A stretch of 64,000 nt of DNA, taken from Devosia rhodophyticola (GTDB taxonomy: Bacteria > Pseudomonadota > Alphaproteobacteria > Rhizobiales > Devosiaceae). The translations under genes were made by a program, and so were the position numbers. The notes under the pieces were generated by a model. That model worked only from the letters and a program-made list of their open reading frames with translations. It did no database searches and was not told the DNA's origin. The stretch lies in contig NZ_CP118247.1 of assembly GCF_028816475.1 (NCBI RefSeq), forward strand, positions 1,550,001-1,614,000, given 5' to 3'. Shown here piece after piece: positions 11,338-20,544 of the stretch. Within the stretch, counting starts at the first letter, position 1. Each line of letters begins with the position of its first letter.

Positions 11338-11927
11338 GGACTACCTGTAAATTTGTCAGCGGTCGCCGAGTTCTGCGCGGTCACGCCATCACGCCGTACG
11401 ACCTTGGCAAGGGTCATCAGAACGATTCTGATGTCGAGCGCCAGCGATTGGTTATCGACATACCAGACATCGAGTGCGAATTTCTCAGTCCAGCTGATCG
11501 CATTGCGGCCATTGACCTGCGCCCAGCCGGTTATCCCGGGGCGCACGTTGTGGCGTCGGGCTTGCTCAGCGGAATAAAGAGGCAGATATTCCATTAGTAG
11601 CGGGCGCGGCCCTACAAGGCTCATGTCTCCCCTAAGCACATTCCACAACTCAGGAAGCTCATCCAGGCTGGTCGCGCGCAACAGACGACCGAAAGCGGGT
11701 AGTCGCGCGGCATCGTGCAGGAGGTTTCCCTCCAGATCGTGGGCATCGGTCATGCTGCGGAACTTAATCAAACGGAATGGCCTGCCGCCTTTCCCGGGGC
11801 GCATCTGGGTGTAGAATACTGGTCCGCCGAGCCTAACCCGGACGATCACCGCCAATGCGACAAACACCGGCGACAGAACGATCACGCCGATAGCTGACAG
11901 CAGCACATCCAAGGCCCGTTTCATCAT
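11334..11927 (-). CDS. monotopic phosphoglycosyl transferase (PglC/WcaJ-type)
   Basis: Initiating enzyme that moves a sugar-1-phosphate from a UDP-sugar to undecaprenyl phosphate at the cytoplasmic face of the inner membrane. It has 197 residues, the short PglC form without the WcaJ N-terminal membrane domain. One hydrophobic re-entrant helix lies at about residues 5-29. Signatures follow: IKFRSMTDAHD, RATSLDELPELWNVLRGDMS, the VGPRPLL turn and GITGWAQVNGRN. Its pairing with the PglD-like gene suggests that the first sugar is an acetamido sugar. Confidence 0.93.
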   Translation of the reverse strand: MMKRALDVLLSAIGVIVLSPVFVALAVIVRVRLGGPVFYTQMRPGKGGRPFRLIKFRSMTDAHDLEGNLLHDAARLPAFGRLLRATSLDELPELWNVLRGDMSLVGPRPLLMEYLPLYSAEQARRHNVRPGITGWAQVNGRNAISWTEKFALDVWYVDNQSLALDIRIVLMTLAKVVRRDGVTAQNSATADKFTGSP

Positions 11928-11936
11928 AGTCCTACT

Positions 11937-13160
11937 CTAGCTGACGTCAGAAAGGGCAATGGCAAGATAATCTTCCGCTAGCTTGACGTATGAGCGGTTC
12001 TCGACAATCCATTGTCGTCCCGACCGACCCATGGCCAAGCGCTCTTCGCGCGGCATCGCCGCAAATCGTTTTATTTCCGACTTTAGCGCCACCGCGTCGC
12101 CTGCCGCAACATAGCTGCCATTGCCGGCCTCGCTGATCATGGACGGGAAGCCCGAATAGGAAGCGACGACCGGCTTGCCTGACAGCATGTAGTCGATGAC
12201 CTTATTTAGAGACTGACCATAAGCCCACACCTTGGAAGGATGGGTCGAGAAATAGGCCAAATCGCAGCGTGCCAGCACCGATTGCACCATTGCCTTGGGC
12301 ACGGCCGGTGCGAAACCGACATTGGCAAGACTCCCATAGCGCAAACGATACTCGTTCAAGAGATCACCATCGCCGACGAGCAGAAAGAAAACGCCGGGAT
12401 CGTCCTGCATGGTTTTTGCGCATTCCAGAAGCGTATCAAGTGCGTTGGTGGCGCCGATCGTGCCCGCGTGGCAGACGATAAACTTGTCGGCCGGAATGTT
12501 GTCCGCCGCGTACTCGTCGGGCAGCGCTGGCGGCTCGGCGAGGGTCGCTGGGTCGAAACCCATGGGCACGCAATGAACTGGCTTGTCCGATCCCGATACC
12601 TCGGCAACGTGCTGAGACAGATTGGGCATAGTGCCCACGATGGCGTCACTCATGCGATAGGCCAAGTTCTCGATCATGGACAGGCCGATGACAAACGGGT
12701 TGAAGCGGCTGAAGCCGCCTTCTTCGACGATGGTCAACGGCCAGATGTCGCGCACCTCAAACACCAGTCGACAATTGTAATGTCGGCGCAGCAGAAGACC
12801 GTTGAAGATTGTCAGCAATGAGGGACTGGACACGATGATCACGTCAGGTGGGACGAATGCCCGTTTGGGCATGCGCCAGAGCCGCCACTCGAAGTCGAGC
12901 CAGCTAAGAATGCGCCCTAGCGACTTGGCGCGCCCGTACTTGCGCGTCCTGACCCAGAAAACCTCGACCCCGTCGATTATCTCGTTCAGAGAAGCACCGG
13001 AAAATTGCGGTGGCGTAATCAAATGGTTCGAGTCGGAAGTGAAGGCCACGCAATGGTGACCGTTCCTGACCATTTCACGTAGCAACATAAAGGCACGCAA
13101 ACCTACCCTGCCCTGTTTCGGGAAAGACAGATATTTCGAAATATACCAGACGCATGCCAT
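11937..13160 (-). CDS. GT4-family glycosyltransferase (WbuB-like)
   Basis: A 407-residue GT-B glycosyltransferase. The N-terminal half has PKQGRVGLRAFML and FEVRDIWPLTIVEEGG, typical of the WbuB group. The C-terminal nucleotide-binding half has VCHAGTIGATNALDTLLEC, LVGDGDLLNEY and the loop around NKVIDYMLSGKPVVAS. WbuB proteins have been proposed to transfer N-acetyl-fucosamine-type sugars; here the substrate is unknown. Ten bases separate it from the PglC-like gene and seven from the amidotransferase, so it sits in one leftward operon. Confidence 0.88.
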   Translation of the reverse strand: MACVWYISKYLSFPKQGRVGLRAFMLLREMVRNGHHCVAFTSDSNHLITPPQFSGASLNEIIDGVEVFWVRTRKYGRAKSLGRILSWLDFEWRLWRMPKRAFVPPDVIIVSSPSLLTIFNGLLLRRHYNCRLVFEVRDIWPLTIVEEGGFSRFNPFVIGLSMIENLAYRMSDAIVGTMPNLSQHVAEVSGSDKPVHCVPMGFDPATLAEPPALPDEYAADNIPADKFIVCHAGTIGATNALDTLLECAKTMQDDPGVFFLLVGDGDLLNEYRLRYGSLANVGFAPAVPKAMVQSVLARCDLAYFSTHPSKVWAYGQSLNKVIDYMLSGKPVVASYSGFPSMISEAGNGSYVAAGDAVALKSEIKRFAAMPREERLAMGRSGRQWIVENRSYVKLAEDYLAIALSDVS

Positions 13161-13167
13161 AGCGCGA

Positions 13168-14982
13168 TCAGCTCAGGCGCGGAATATTGTTCACCACGCC
13201 GATGGTCTCCGAGAAATCGAGACCGACGGCATCCAGGTACCACTTGATGTTGGTATAGCGCGGCCTGTTCTCGTCTTCGACCAAGGTCATAGCCTCCTCG
13301 CGCGTGATCTGTCCTTCGCGAATCTGATTGCTGCGGAAAGTGTCGTGTTCGGTAAAGCCAGCAACGGTGTAATAAATATAGTTGTAGAATGCGGCAGTGC
13401 CATCACCGATACGCCAAGTGGTGTTGGTATCGGGTGCCAGTTCCCAATCGTATTCCTTGAGGCAAGCGTCAACCGCCCCCTCTTCCCATGTCCAATAGTC
13501 AAACACATGAAAATAGTCAGTTTTCTGGGCGAAACTTCGATAATATTCACCAGAAATCGTATCCCACAGCGAGCTGTTGAAATAGCCTGGGCTTTGCAAC
13601 ATGGCCCCGAAACGCAGCCCTTGATAACGGATCTGCTTCATGGCGCCGCTCTGGTAAACGCGCTCTTCTTCAAAATCGGGAGGAATACCGAGGAAACCCG
13701 CCTTGAAATGCGTCACTTCAAGAGGATTGATTCCCCAGAGATTGAGGCTGATACCTGTTTGCTTCTTGATGGTCTCGACATAACGGAAGAAATGCTTGTC
13801 GCCTGCAGTCAGGATGCTGATCATTCCCAAGTGCGGTGACTTCAACCAGGCACGCAGGTTTTTCTTGATGTTCTCGCGCTTCTGCGTGATGTCGGCAGCC
13901 ACGATGATATTTTCCACGCCCATTTCGGCCGACATGCGGCTGATGTTGCGCCGGCCCAAATCAGTTACCATGCCCCAATCATAGGTGTAGGTGAGGGGCT
14001 TCATCTTGAGTTCTTTGACGATCAGGTGCAGTCCATAACAACTGTCACGTCCGCCGGAGAACGGCACAATACAATCATTGCCATGGGCGCGGCGGTAGGG
14101 CTCAACAAGGGCGAAAAGCTCTTCCTTTGGCTTGGCCTTGTTCCGCGACCGGTAGTTGAGACAGTAGTTGCAGATGCCCTCATCGTTGAAGCGGATATAA
14201 GGCATCGTCTCTGGCAGCACGCATTTGGTGCAACGCCGCAGATTGTGCTGCGGAAAAACCAGAAGCTTTTCCTCGGCTGCACAGTGGGTAAATGCCGGGA
14301 TGAGATCGGTCGTGCGCTGTTCCTGATCGACGACGACAAACCCGGTGGAAACAACGGGAATATCGAGAACGACTGCGTGCTCGAGGACTTGAGTTATGCC
14401 TTCGCAGCCTAGCTGGCTGAGCGGGTAGCTTTCCGACGAGAAGTAAGTTGCCTCGTTTTTCGTACCGACATAGAGGCTGCCATTATTCGAAAAGAGGCAA
14501 AGCTTGCCCAATCTCGGCAACGCAAGGGCACAGGCGACTACGCCACGGCACAAATCGAGTACCCGCGCCGGGATATCCTGCACCGCTCCGCCCTGTTCAA
14601 GATGCGCGGCGGCAATAGCAGATATAACCTCGGTGTCGACCTGCAGTTCACGAACCTTCCCAATCTGCTCCCAAATGGCTTCGTGGTTCACAATTATGCC
14701 ATTGTGGAGAACACAGATGTCTTCGCGGAGCACCGGCTGGTTATCACCCAGACCATTCGTGATGAGACGACTGTGCCCCATTACAACGCCGGCATCGAAA
14801 GTTCCCGCTTCTGGCAGCAACTTACCAATCGGATAGTCTGCTCGGTGAATGTGATAGCTGTCAGCGCGATGGAACAACAGGCCACTGGAGTCGCGCCCAC
14901 GTTGCTGGGCGTGTTTGGCCAACGCCAACAAATCGGCGTTGGAAATGGTTGTCGGCGAAACAACGCCAAAAATACCGCACAT
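13168..14982 (-). CDS. fused class II glutamine amidotransferase and N-acetyl-sugar amidotransferase (WbpG-like)
   Basis: A 604-residue fusion. Residues 1 to about 225 are an Ntn glutaminase: Cys2 nucleophile in MCGIFGVV, then QQRGRDSSG and VLHNGIIVNHE. A zinc-type cluster CTKC...CNYC lies near 251-275. The ATP-pyrophosphatase PP-loop FSGGRDS is near 307-313, continuing into the WbpG/PseA-like amidotransferase region (LGIPPDFEEERVYQSG). WbpG normally takes ammonia from separate HisH/HisF-like subunits and makes the acetamidino group of ManNAc3NAmA. Here the glutaminase is built in and no hisH or hisF copy is seen nearby. The product (amide or amidine) is inferred. It lies in the leftward operon with two glycosyltransferases. 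Confidence 0.87.
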   Translation of the reverse strand: MCGIFGVVSPTTISNADLLALAKHAQQRGRDSSGLLFHRADSYHIHRADYPIGKLLPEAGTFDAGVVMGHSRLITNGLGDNQPVLREDICVLHNGIIVNHEAIWEQIGKVRELQVDTEVISAIAAAHLEQGGAVQDIPARVLDLCRGVVACALALPRLGKLCLFSNNGSLYVGTKNEATYFSSESYPLSQLGCEGITQVLEHAVVLDIPVVSTGFVVVDQEQRTTDLIPAFTHCAAEEKLLVFPQHNLRRCTKCVLPETMPYIRFNDEGICNYCLNYRSRNKAKPKEELFALVEPYRRAHGNDCIVPFSGGRDSCYGLHLIVKELKMKPLTYTYDWGMVTDLGRRNISRMSAEMGVENIIVAADITQKRENIKKNLRAWLKSPHLGMISILTAGDKHFFRYVETIKKQTGISLNLWGINPLEVTHFKAGFLGIPPDFEEERVYQSGAMKQIRYQGLRFGAMLQSPGYFNSSLWDTISGEYYRSFAQKTDYFHVFDYWTWEEGAVDACLKEYDWELAPDTNTTWRIGDGTAAFYNYIYYTVAGFTEHDTFRSNQIREGQITREEAMTLVEDENRPRYTNIKWYLDAVGLDFSETIGVVNNIPRLS

Positions 14983-15112
14983 CAGAAATATTTCTCCGTT
15001 ATCTCAACTCGCCATTTGCGGCACATTTATTCCGACTTATGACATAATTTGCAGCCTCGGAGCTTTCCTGTAATCGCGAGCGTCGTCGAAGGCGCAGTCC
15101 GCAATCCAACCC

Positions 15113-16219
15113 CTAGATACGCCGATAGAGTTCCAGAAGCGACAGGGCTTCAAGGTTCCAGTTGTAACGCTCAACAACCGCACTTCGCCCGCGCTCACCC
15201 ATTGCCTGGGCTTCTTGTGGATTGTCGAGTATCCACTGCATGGCCTGAACCAATTCGTCAGTCTTGGTCGGATCAACCAGCACCCCACACCCCGCACCTT
15301 CAACGATTTCGCGCCAAAGTGGGAAATCCGAGGAAATGACCGGCATTCCCGCTGCCATATACTCAAACAGCTTGATCGGCAACGTTAACATCTCATGAGG
15401 GACGGGTTTTAGTACCACAAGCCCCGCGCGACCATCTGCCAATATCCCGGCGACACCCTCACGCGACACCCAACCGTCAAATTTGACGCTGTTCCATTCC
15501 GGCATCTGTTGAGCGCGTTGTTGTGTTTCGGGTGCGGCAAACTCTCCGGCAAGGCGAAGCACGGCCGGCCCACCAGGCACACGTGCCACGGCTTCGATCA
15601 TGGAATATATGTTTCGATCTTCAGAGATCGAGCCGATATAGGTGAACTCTTTGGGGCGTTCGGACATAGGTGTGGCATCGGGCTCATGCAGCTCATCAAG
15701 CAGAGGAAAATTCCTCACAAGGACTGTTTTGTGCGCTGGAAAGCGAGCAGCTATCGTAGGCGTAACCGTAACTACGCCATTGATAAATTTGGCACCAACC
15801 CACTCAACCAAACTAACGACTGGTGGCAAAAGGTGTTTTGCCCAGAGGGGCAAGCTTGGATGGCGGGATATCTGCTGTGGCACATCCTCATGGACGTCAT
15901 ATACCACCTTGATGCCAGACAGGCGCAGCAATAATGCCCACGGCAGGAGTTCGGGATCATGGAAATGAGCAACAGTTGGCTTCATTTGTCGTACTGCTGA
16001 TATCATTCTCCAGGCACCAACAGTCGCACGTCGCAGACGGCCCAGTCGCGGCCCCGTGTCAATCACACGGTAGCCAAAATCCTTATCCACCTCATCGCCA
16101 AGCCCGTCCTGAACGAAAAGAACAACCTCATCTTTCAGCTCTCGTGCAAGAGTGTTGACCTGCTTCGACCTGATCCGTGAATCATCGCGTGGGTGCACTG
16201 TGGTGAAATGCACAATCAT
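15113..16219 (-). CDS. GT4-family glycosyltransferase
   Basis: A 368-residue GT-B enzyme. The N-terminus is MIVHFTTVHPRDDSR, with VYDVHEDVPQQI in the acceptor domain. The C-terminal domain has FTYIGSISEDRNIYS, then LPIKLFEYMAAGMPVISSDF with the donor-binding glutamate and WREIVEGAGCGVLV. Degenerate pieces of the same family lie just upstream (16316-16703, same strand) and at 20405-20530 on the other strand, so it is the intact survivor of a repeated gene. The sugar donor is unknown. Confidence 0.9.
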   Translation of the reverse strand: MIVHFTTVHPRDDSRIRSKQVNTLARELKDEVVLFVQDGLGDEVDKDFGYRVIDTGPRLGRLRRATVGAWRMISAVRQMKPTVAHFHDPELLPWALLLRLSGIKVVYDVHEDVPQQISRHPSLPLWAKHLLPPVVSLVEWVGAKFINGVVTVTPTIAARFPAHKTVLVRNFPLLDELHEPDATPMSERPKEFTYIGSISEDRNIYSMIEAVARVPGGPAVLRLAGEFAAPETQQRAQQMPEWNSVKFDGWVSREGVAGILADGRAGLVVLKPVPHEMLTLPIKLFEYMAAGMPVISSDFPLWREIVEGAGCGVLVDPTKTDELVQAMQWILDNPQEAQAMGERGRSAVVERYNWNLEALSLLELYRRI

Positions 16220-16315
16220 GTGCTGTTTACCCGGCGCTCTATATTCATGAAATGCAACTACCTTAAGCTTTCTTGTTTCTTTCTACTGCCTTCGCTGGAA
16301 TTTTTGCAACCGAAT

Positions 16316-16703
16316 GATAGATAGCATGCGAGTAGTTCTCTGATTCAAGATCCCAGCTATAACGCTCAACACCCGCACTTCGCCCGCGTTCACCCATTGG
16401 CCGAGCTCCTTGTGGGTCGTCGAGTTCCACAGCATAGCTTGATCCAATTCGTCAGTGTTGGCCGGAGCAACCAGCATCCCAAACTGCGCGCCATCAACGA
16501 TTTCACGCCATAGTGGGAAATCCAAAGAATGGCCGACATTCCCGCTGAATATACTCAAACAGCCTGATCGGCAACGTTAACACGTCAAGAGGGGACGGGT
16601 TTCCACAAGCCCCGCACGACCATCTGCCAATGGAGTATTTGTTCCGATCTTCAGAGATCGAGCCGATATAGGCGAACGCCTCGGTCGCGCCGTATTCTCG
16701 CAA
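16316..16703 (-). pseudogene. degenerate duplicate of the adjacent glycosyltransferase
   Basis: The reverse strand resembles the gene at 15113-16219 over its second half but cannot encode it. One frame has AFAYIGSISEDRNKYS and LTLPIRLFEYI, matching the intact FTYIGSISEDRN and LTLPIKLFEYM, but the segment between them is mostly deleted. A second frame continues DFPLWREIVDGAQFGMLV. At least one frameshift and one internal deletion are needed. Long DNA tracts are nearly identical to the intact copy, for example the tract containing CAGAGATCGAGCCGATATAG at both 15619 and 16651. It is a decayed tandem copy and may serve as a recombination partner. Confidence 0.8.
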
Positions 16704-16882
16704 AACAGGGCTTTATAGATCGACCAGCCAGCTAGTTGCTTTTAATACCAACACCGTCGGTGTCGTGAACGGCGCGTTTTGGGTGCATCGGCGAAATATA
16801 AATGAGTCTCACCGGGGCTGAAAGCAGTGCCGTTTCTGAGGGTGAAACCACGTCTATGTGGGCAGCATGGCGTAGCGGTGGA

Positions 16883-17085
16883 TTAGGCCCTGACCCAGGC
16901 ACTATTTCCCGGCCCCAACCAATAGTCGCGGCCGGCGTCGTCTACCTGACTGGATATGAAATGAACGACCGCCTGAACGCGATCAGCTCGGTTCAGCGAT
17001 TCATGCCAGGCAATCCAATAGGATCGCGTCACCGACTTTTCGGGCAAGACTGGTACAAGGTCCGATGATCTCCCGACCATAAAAT
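16883..17085 (-). pseudogene. 3' fragment of a LysR-type regulator (possible)
   Basis: The reverse strand reads LVPVLPEKSVTRSYWIAW then HESLNRADRVQAVVHFI, which resembles the C-terminal end of a LysR effector domain; a stop lies at 16883. No start or helix-turn-helix can be found upstream, where the frame runs into mmsA relic sequence. A LysR gene beside mmsA would be a normal pairing, so this could be the remains of that pair after deletion. The assignment rests on a short similarity read by eye. Confidence 0.4.
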
Positions 17086-17094
17086 GGCATGCTG

Positions 17095-17603
17095 TTGCTG
17101 CTGCAAAGGCCGCGTGGCCTGCGTGGTCAATGTCGTGCAAGGGGACAAGGTCGCCGTGGATGGGTTGCTTGACCATCCCGACGTCAAGGCCGTCAGTTTT
17201 GTGGGATCGACCCCGATCGCTCAATATATCCACCAGAAGGGTACAGTGAACAGCAAGCGTGTTCAGGCATTGGGCGGCGCCAAAAACCATATTATCATCA
17301 TGCCGGACGCGGATCTGGACATGGCGGAGGCTGCCCTTATGGGGGCGGCATTCGGATCGGCCGGGGAACGTTGCATGGCAATTTCCGTGGCGGTTCCAGT
17401 AACCGATGCCGTCGCTGACGCCCTCATCGAGAGGTTGGTGCCTCAGATCAAGGCGCTCAAGATTGGACCAGCGTCTGATCGCACCACCGAAATGGGCCCG
17501 CTGGTCACAGCTCAACACCTATACGCGGATCAAGACCACCACGACGCGCTGGCCATCGGGCATGCGCTCCAACCCCGAATTCGTCATGCCGACATTGGGG
17601 TGA
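17095..17603 (+). pseudogene. mmsA: relic of methylmalonate-semialdehyde dehydrogenase
   Basis: Middle and end of a CoA-acylating methylmalonate-semialdehyde dehydrogenase. The frame includes [51 protein letters not shown] and the catalytic-cysteine region [11 protein letters not shown], up to MGPLVTAQ. The N-terminal third is missing. After MGPLVTAQ about 150 residues are deleted and the C-terminal piece [13 protein letters not shown]...FVMPTLG continues in another frame to the stop at 17601-17603. A terminator-like hairpin follows. The gene belongs to valine/propionate metabolism and has no role in the polysaccharide locus, so it marks a scar of rearrangement. Confidence 0.8.
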
Positions 17604-17622
17604 ACACTTTTCAACCCAGAAA

Positions 17623-17651
17623 CGCCAGGGCGGCGACGTCCCGGCGTTTTT
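17623..17651 (+). terminator. Rho-independent terminator after the mmsA relic
   Basis: CGCC-A-GGG at 17623-17630 pairs with CCC-GGCG at 17640-17646 and is followed by TTTTT. It starts 20 bases after the relic's stop codon, so it is probably the original mmsA terminator. From here to the flippase start at 18040 no gene was recognised. Confidence 0.6.
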
Positions 17652-18039
17652 ATGTCGGCTGCACAAATCCTTTTTCAGAAACCGCACTGTGCGACAAGAC
17701 TGGTGCGAATTTTCTTGTAGACAGCGTACGAGCGCAGGGGAGGCGATTTTTGTCGACGCCATATTGTGCAAAACGCTGATCGAAGTGAAGGCTCGAAAGG
17801 TCCAGTTCGGTGCGAATGATCGAGCGTTTTTGCAAATTGTTCGGTTGCCAGCTTGTCACAGCGTCGAATAAAGTCCGCAGACTAATTTGCGACCGACATA
17901 TGGTCGGCGCCCCGCTACACGAGAACCAGAACCGCATATATTCGCAACCTTGACAGGCCCACCCGGTCGGCATATGTGGCCTCGTCCGCCTGGTCAGCTA
18001 GAACCTCAATTCTCGTTTACATCGGAATGTGCCCTGCCA

Positions 18040-19262
18040 ATGCTCGTTAAGATGTTTACGTTGGCAGGCGGTACAGCTGCCTCGCAAGCCATCACCTTCC
18101 TCGGAATTGTGATTGCTGCAAATCTCCTGTCTCCGGAGCACTTCGGGGAATTCGGACTTCAATTGGCAATATCTTCACCGATCGCCGTCCTCGCAACGGG
18201 GAGATTCGAAGTGGCCTATATCAGGGCACTGAGAACATCTCGCGTAGCAAATCTGCTGGCTCTGGCATCGACGCTGACATTAGTCGCCGCCGCTGGAACG
18301 ATCATTGTGCTATTGCTGGCAAGCCTGCTAGGTGCGGCAGTTTCCGTACAAGACGCTGTTCTGATTGGTGCACTTGTTGTGGCACAGGCATCTGTTGCCT
18401 CGCTGACGGAACTGAATACATATACGAGAAGCTATGGAACCATAGCGCTGTCCAGGATTGCGATGGCAGTCGTGACGCAGGCACTGGTGATCCTTTGGGC
18501 GCTTGTCGATCCCAACCCATATGTCTTAGGCACCAGCACGGTCATGGGCCTTGTCGCATCAGCCATGGTCTCAGTTGCTGGAAACCGGGAATGGCTACTT
18601 TCATCTGCCCCCTACATATCCACTAGGAGGATGAAAGCGATGGCCGGCCGCTATCGGTCCTTTCTTGTCTTTAACGGCCCCCAATCTGTCGTTTCGGCCC
18701 TGCAAGAGTCCCTTGCGATGACTGCAATTGCATCGTTCTTTGGCGCGGCGGCATTGGGCCATTACGTTCTACTTGGCAGGATTTTGCGAGGGCCGGTGGC
18801 CATCGTTGCTGAATCGGTTGGGCGTGTTCTTCAACGTCAGGTAATCGATACCGCTTTTGCCGATCGACGCAGATTTCTCAGACTCTCATTCCTCTACGTG
18901 ACTCTCGTTGGCGCAGCTTTCGCATTTGCATCTGTGACAGTATTGCCCCCCTGCTTGGAGTTTTCTTTGGCGAGAACTGGCCGCTGCTAGCTAGCCTATG
19001 CAGCGCCTCGGCGCTTTATTTTGGCGCATATCTGGTAGGTGGTTCCGTTGCCCCAATTCCGTGGGCAACGGGGCACTACCGAGCAAGCGCGCCGATCGCC
19101 ATAGTGGGTTCACTCGCATACCCCGCGATAATATTCTGCAGCGCCAAAATTGGGACCTCATTTATTGAGACAATTCAATACACATCCGTGTTCATGGCTC
19201 TGTATTTCGCAGTGTTTGTATTTTCCATATACGTTTTTTCAACTAGGAAGTCAGTGGGTTGA
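18040..19262 (+). pseudogene. Wzx-type oligosaccharide flippase, frameshifted
   Basis: A polytopic membrane protein of the polysaccharide flippase (MATE/MOP) class that would move lipid-linked repeat units across the inner membrane. The first frame starts at ATG 18040 (MLVKMFTLAGGTAASQAITF) and shows paired hydrophobic segments and the family-like AANLLSPEHFGEFGL. It stops at 18990. The next frame carries the natural continuation LLGVFFGENWPLLASLC and several membrane helices to TGA at 19260. The switch is at a run of six C (18946-18951); seven would restore one frame of about 408 residues. Causes could be mutation, slippage-based phase switching or sequencing error. The frame upstream of 18040 is open but unconserved. 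Confidence 0.8.
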
Positions 19263-20173
19263 GGGATGTATTCATAGTAGGAAGCCAATACTGGGCGGGT
19301 TACCTGGCAGCGCAACTCAGTGCACGCGGTTATGGCGCAGATCAGGTGGCCCACCGTCCCTTGCAGATGTGCCGTATATTCTTCCAACCATCGCGAAATG
19401 TCCTCGTCGTAGGGCTGGGGGGTGATCTGACGTTCAAAAAGTTCATGATCTGGGCCGTCGTCACACTTCATTGGGTACTGCACCGGCGCGATGGCGGCAT
19501 CATCCTTTACTGGATTGGGGGAGATGTTGTGGCTGCAAAGCACGGGAGCAGCCGTTCCTTGCGCCAACTTTGGGCCTTCACACGTGCCCGGCATATCGCT
19601 GGAGCGCCATGGTTTGTTGATGAGCTGCGAGCGCTGGGCGTGAACGCATCACCCGTTCTATTTCCATATAACACAAGCATCGCTGCCTCCATGCGCAGCA
19701 GCTCGGTTCGAGAAAACGATCAGACGACTGTGTGCTGTTACCTTCTCCCTTCGACTTGGGAGAGCCAGTATGGCGCCCGCCTGATGCGGTTGGCTTCCCT
19801 GCTGCCAGATACAAGCTGGACCATCATGGGAATGACGCAGGAGCAAGTGCCGGTGAACGAGGTCGTTCCGGATAACGTCGAATTCCTGGGGTGGGTTGGG
19901 AACCCTCTCGAAATATTAGCCGCCAATGACGTTTATGTTAGGTTGGTTTCACATGACGCATATTCGGGGATGGTGAGGGACGCGCAGGCGATGGCGAAGA
20001 CGGTCCTGTACAATATGCCAGTTCAGGGTGTCGTGGACACGACCGGAATGGATGACAAGGCCATCGCCACCTTCATTCGCAACCACTCGTGCGAGACCAA
20101 TCAGAGAAGTGAAGGTATGTCGCTTCCCCCATTCCACGATCAGATACAGGTGCTCGCCGAAGCGGTAGGCTAG
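19259..20173 (+). CDS. probable glycosyltransferase
   Basis: A 304-residue soluble protein starting at TTG 19259, which overlaps the flippase stop (TTGA), so translation is probably coupled. It opens VFIVGSQYWAGYLAAQLSARG, and the second half has VPDNVEFLGWVGNPLEILA and DVYVRLVSHDAYSGMVRDAQA, the layout of a GT-B C-terminal domain (nucleotide loop, then the donor-site helix). I could not place it in a family with certainty. Its position between flippase and polymerase fits a transferase for one residue of the repeat unit. Confidence 0.65.
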   Translation: MRDVFIVGSQYWAGYLAAQLSARGYGADQVAHRPLQMCRIFFQPSRNVLVVGLGGDLTFKKFMIWAVVTLHWVLHRRDGGIILYWIGGDVVAAKHGSSRSLRQLWAFTRARHIAGAPWFVDELRALGVNASPVLFPYNTSIAASMRSSSVRENDQTTVCCYLLPSTWESQYGARLMRLASLLPDTSWTIMGMTQEQVPVNEVVPDNVEFLGWVGNPLEILAANDVYVRLVSHDAYSGMVRDAQAMAKTVLYNMPVQGVVDTTGMDDKAIATFIRNHSCETNQRSEGMSLPPFHDQIQVLAEAVG

Positions 20174-20404
20174 ATATTTCGGAATGCACTAGGGAACTCT
20201 GCAATCCGCCAATACGTGGAACCTCATGCGGCTTGTTGAGAATTTCCGCTCAGACCCGGCCAATAATTCCCGAACTGTTCTGTTAGGGCGCTCTATCGGC
20301 AATTGGGTAAAGCATTGGGAAGCGCTTTCCACCAATTGTCGAGACCGACGCTTCGCCAATGACCTCGATCAGAACCCGACCTCTACCCGTCAGGCACGAT
20401 CCGC

Positions 20405-20530
20405 ATGATTGCTCACCTCACCACGGTCCATCCCCACGATGATTCGGAGTAATACCCTTTGCGCAGGACCGGCAACCGAAATTCGACTACCGCGTGATTG
20501 ACACTGAACGCCGGCTAGCGCGGAAGCGAC
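20405..20530 (+). pseudogene. N-terminal fragment of the 15113-16219 type glycosyltransferase
   Basis: Reading from ATG 20405 gives MIAHLTTVHPHDDSE then a stop, against MIVHFTTVHPRDDSR in the intact gene. After a deletion a further piece reads FDYRVIDTERRLAR, against FGYRVIDTGPRLGR. It lies on the opposite strand from the intact copy, about 4 kb away. Only the first fifth of the gene remains. The 230 bases before it (20174-20404) contain nothing I recognise. Confidence 0.7.
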
Positions 20531-20544
20531 TGTCGGAAAAACCT

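Noticed and set aside
17650..17973. 107-residue minus-strand frame as a transposase remnant
   Set aside because: No catalytic motif or terminal inverted repeats are seen, so an insertion sequence cannot be supported.
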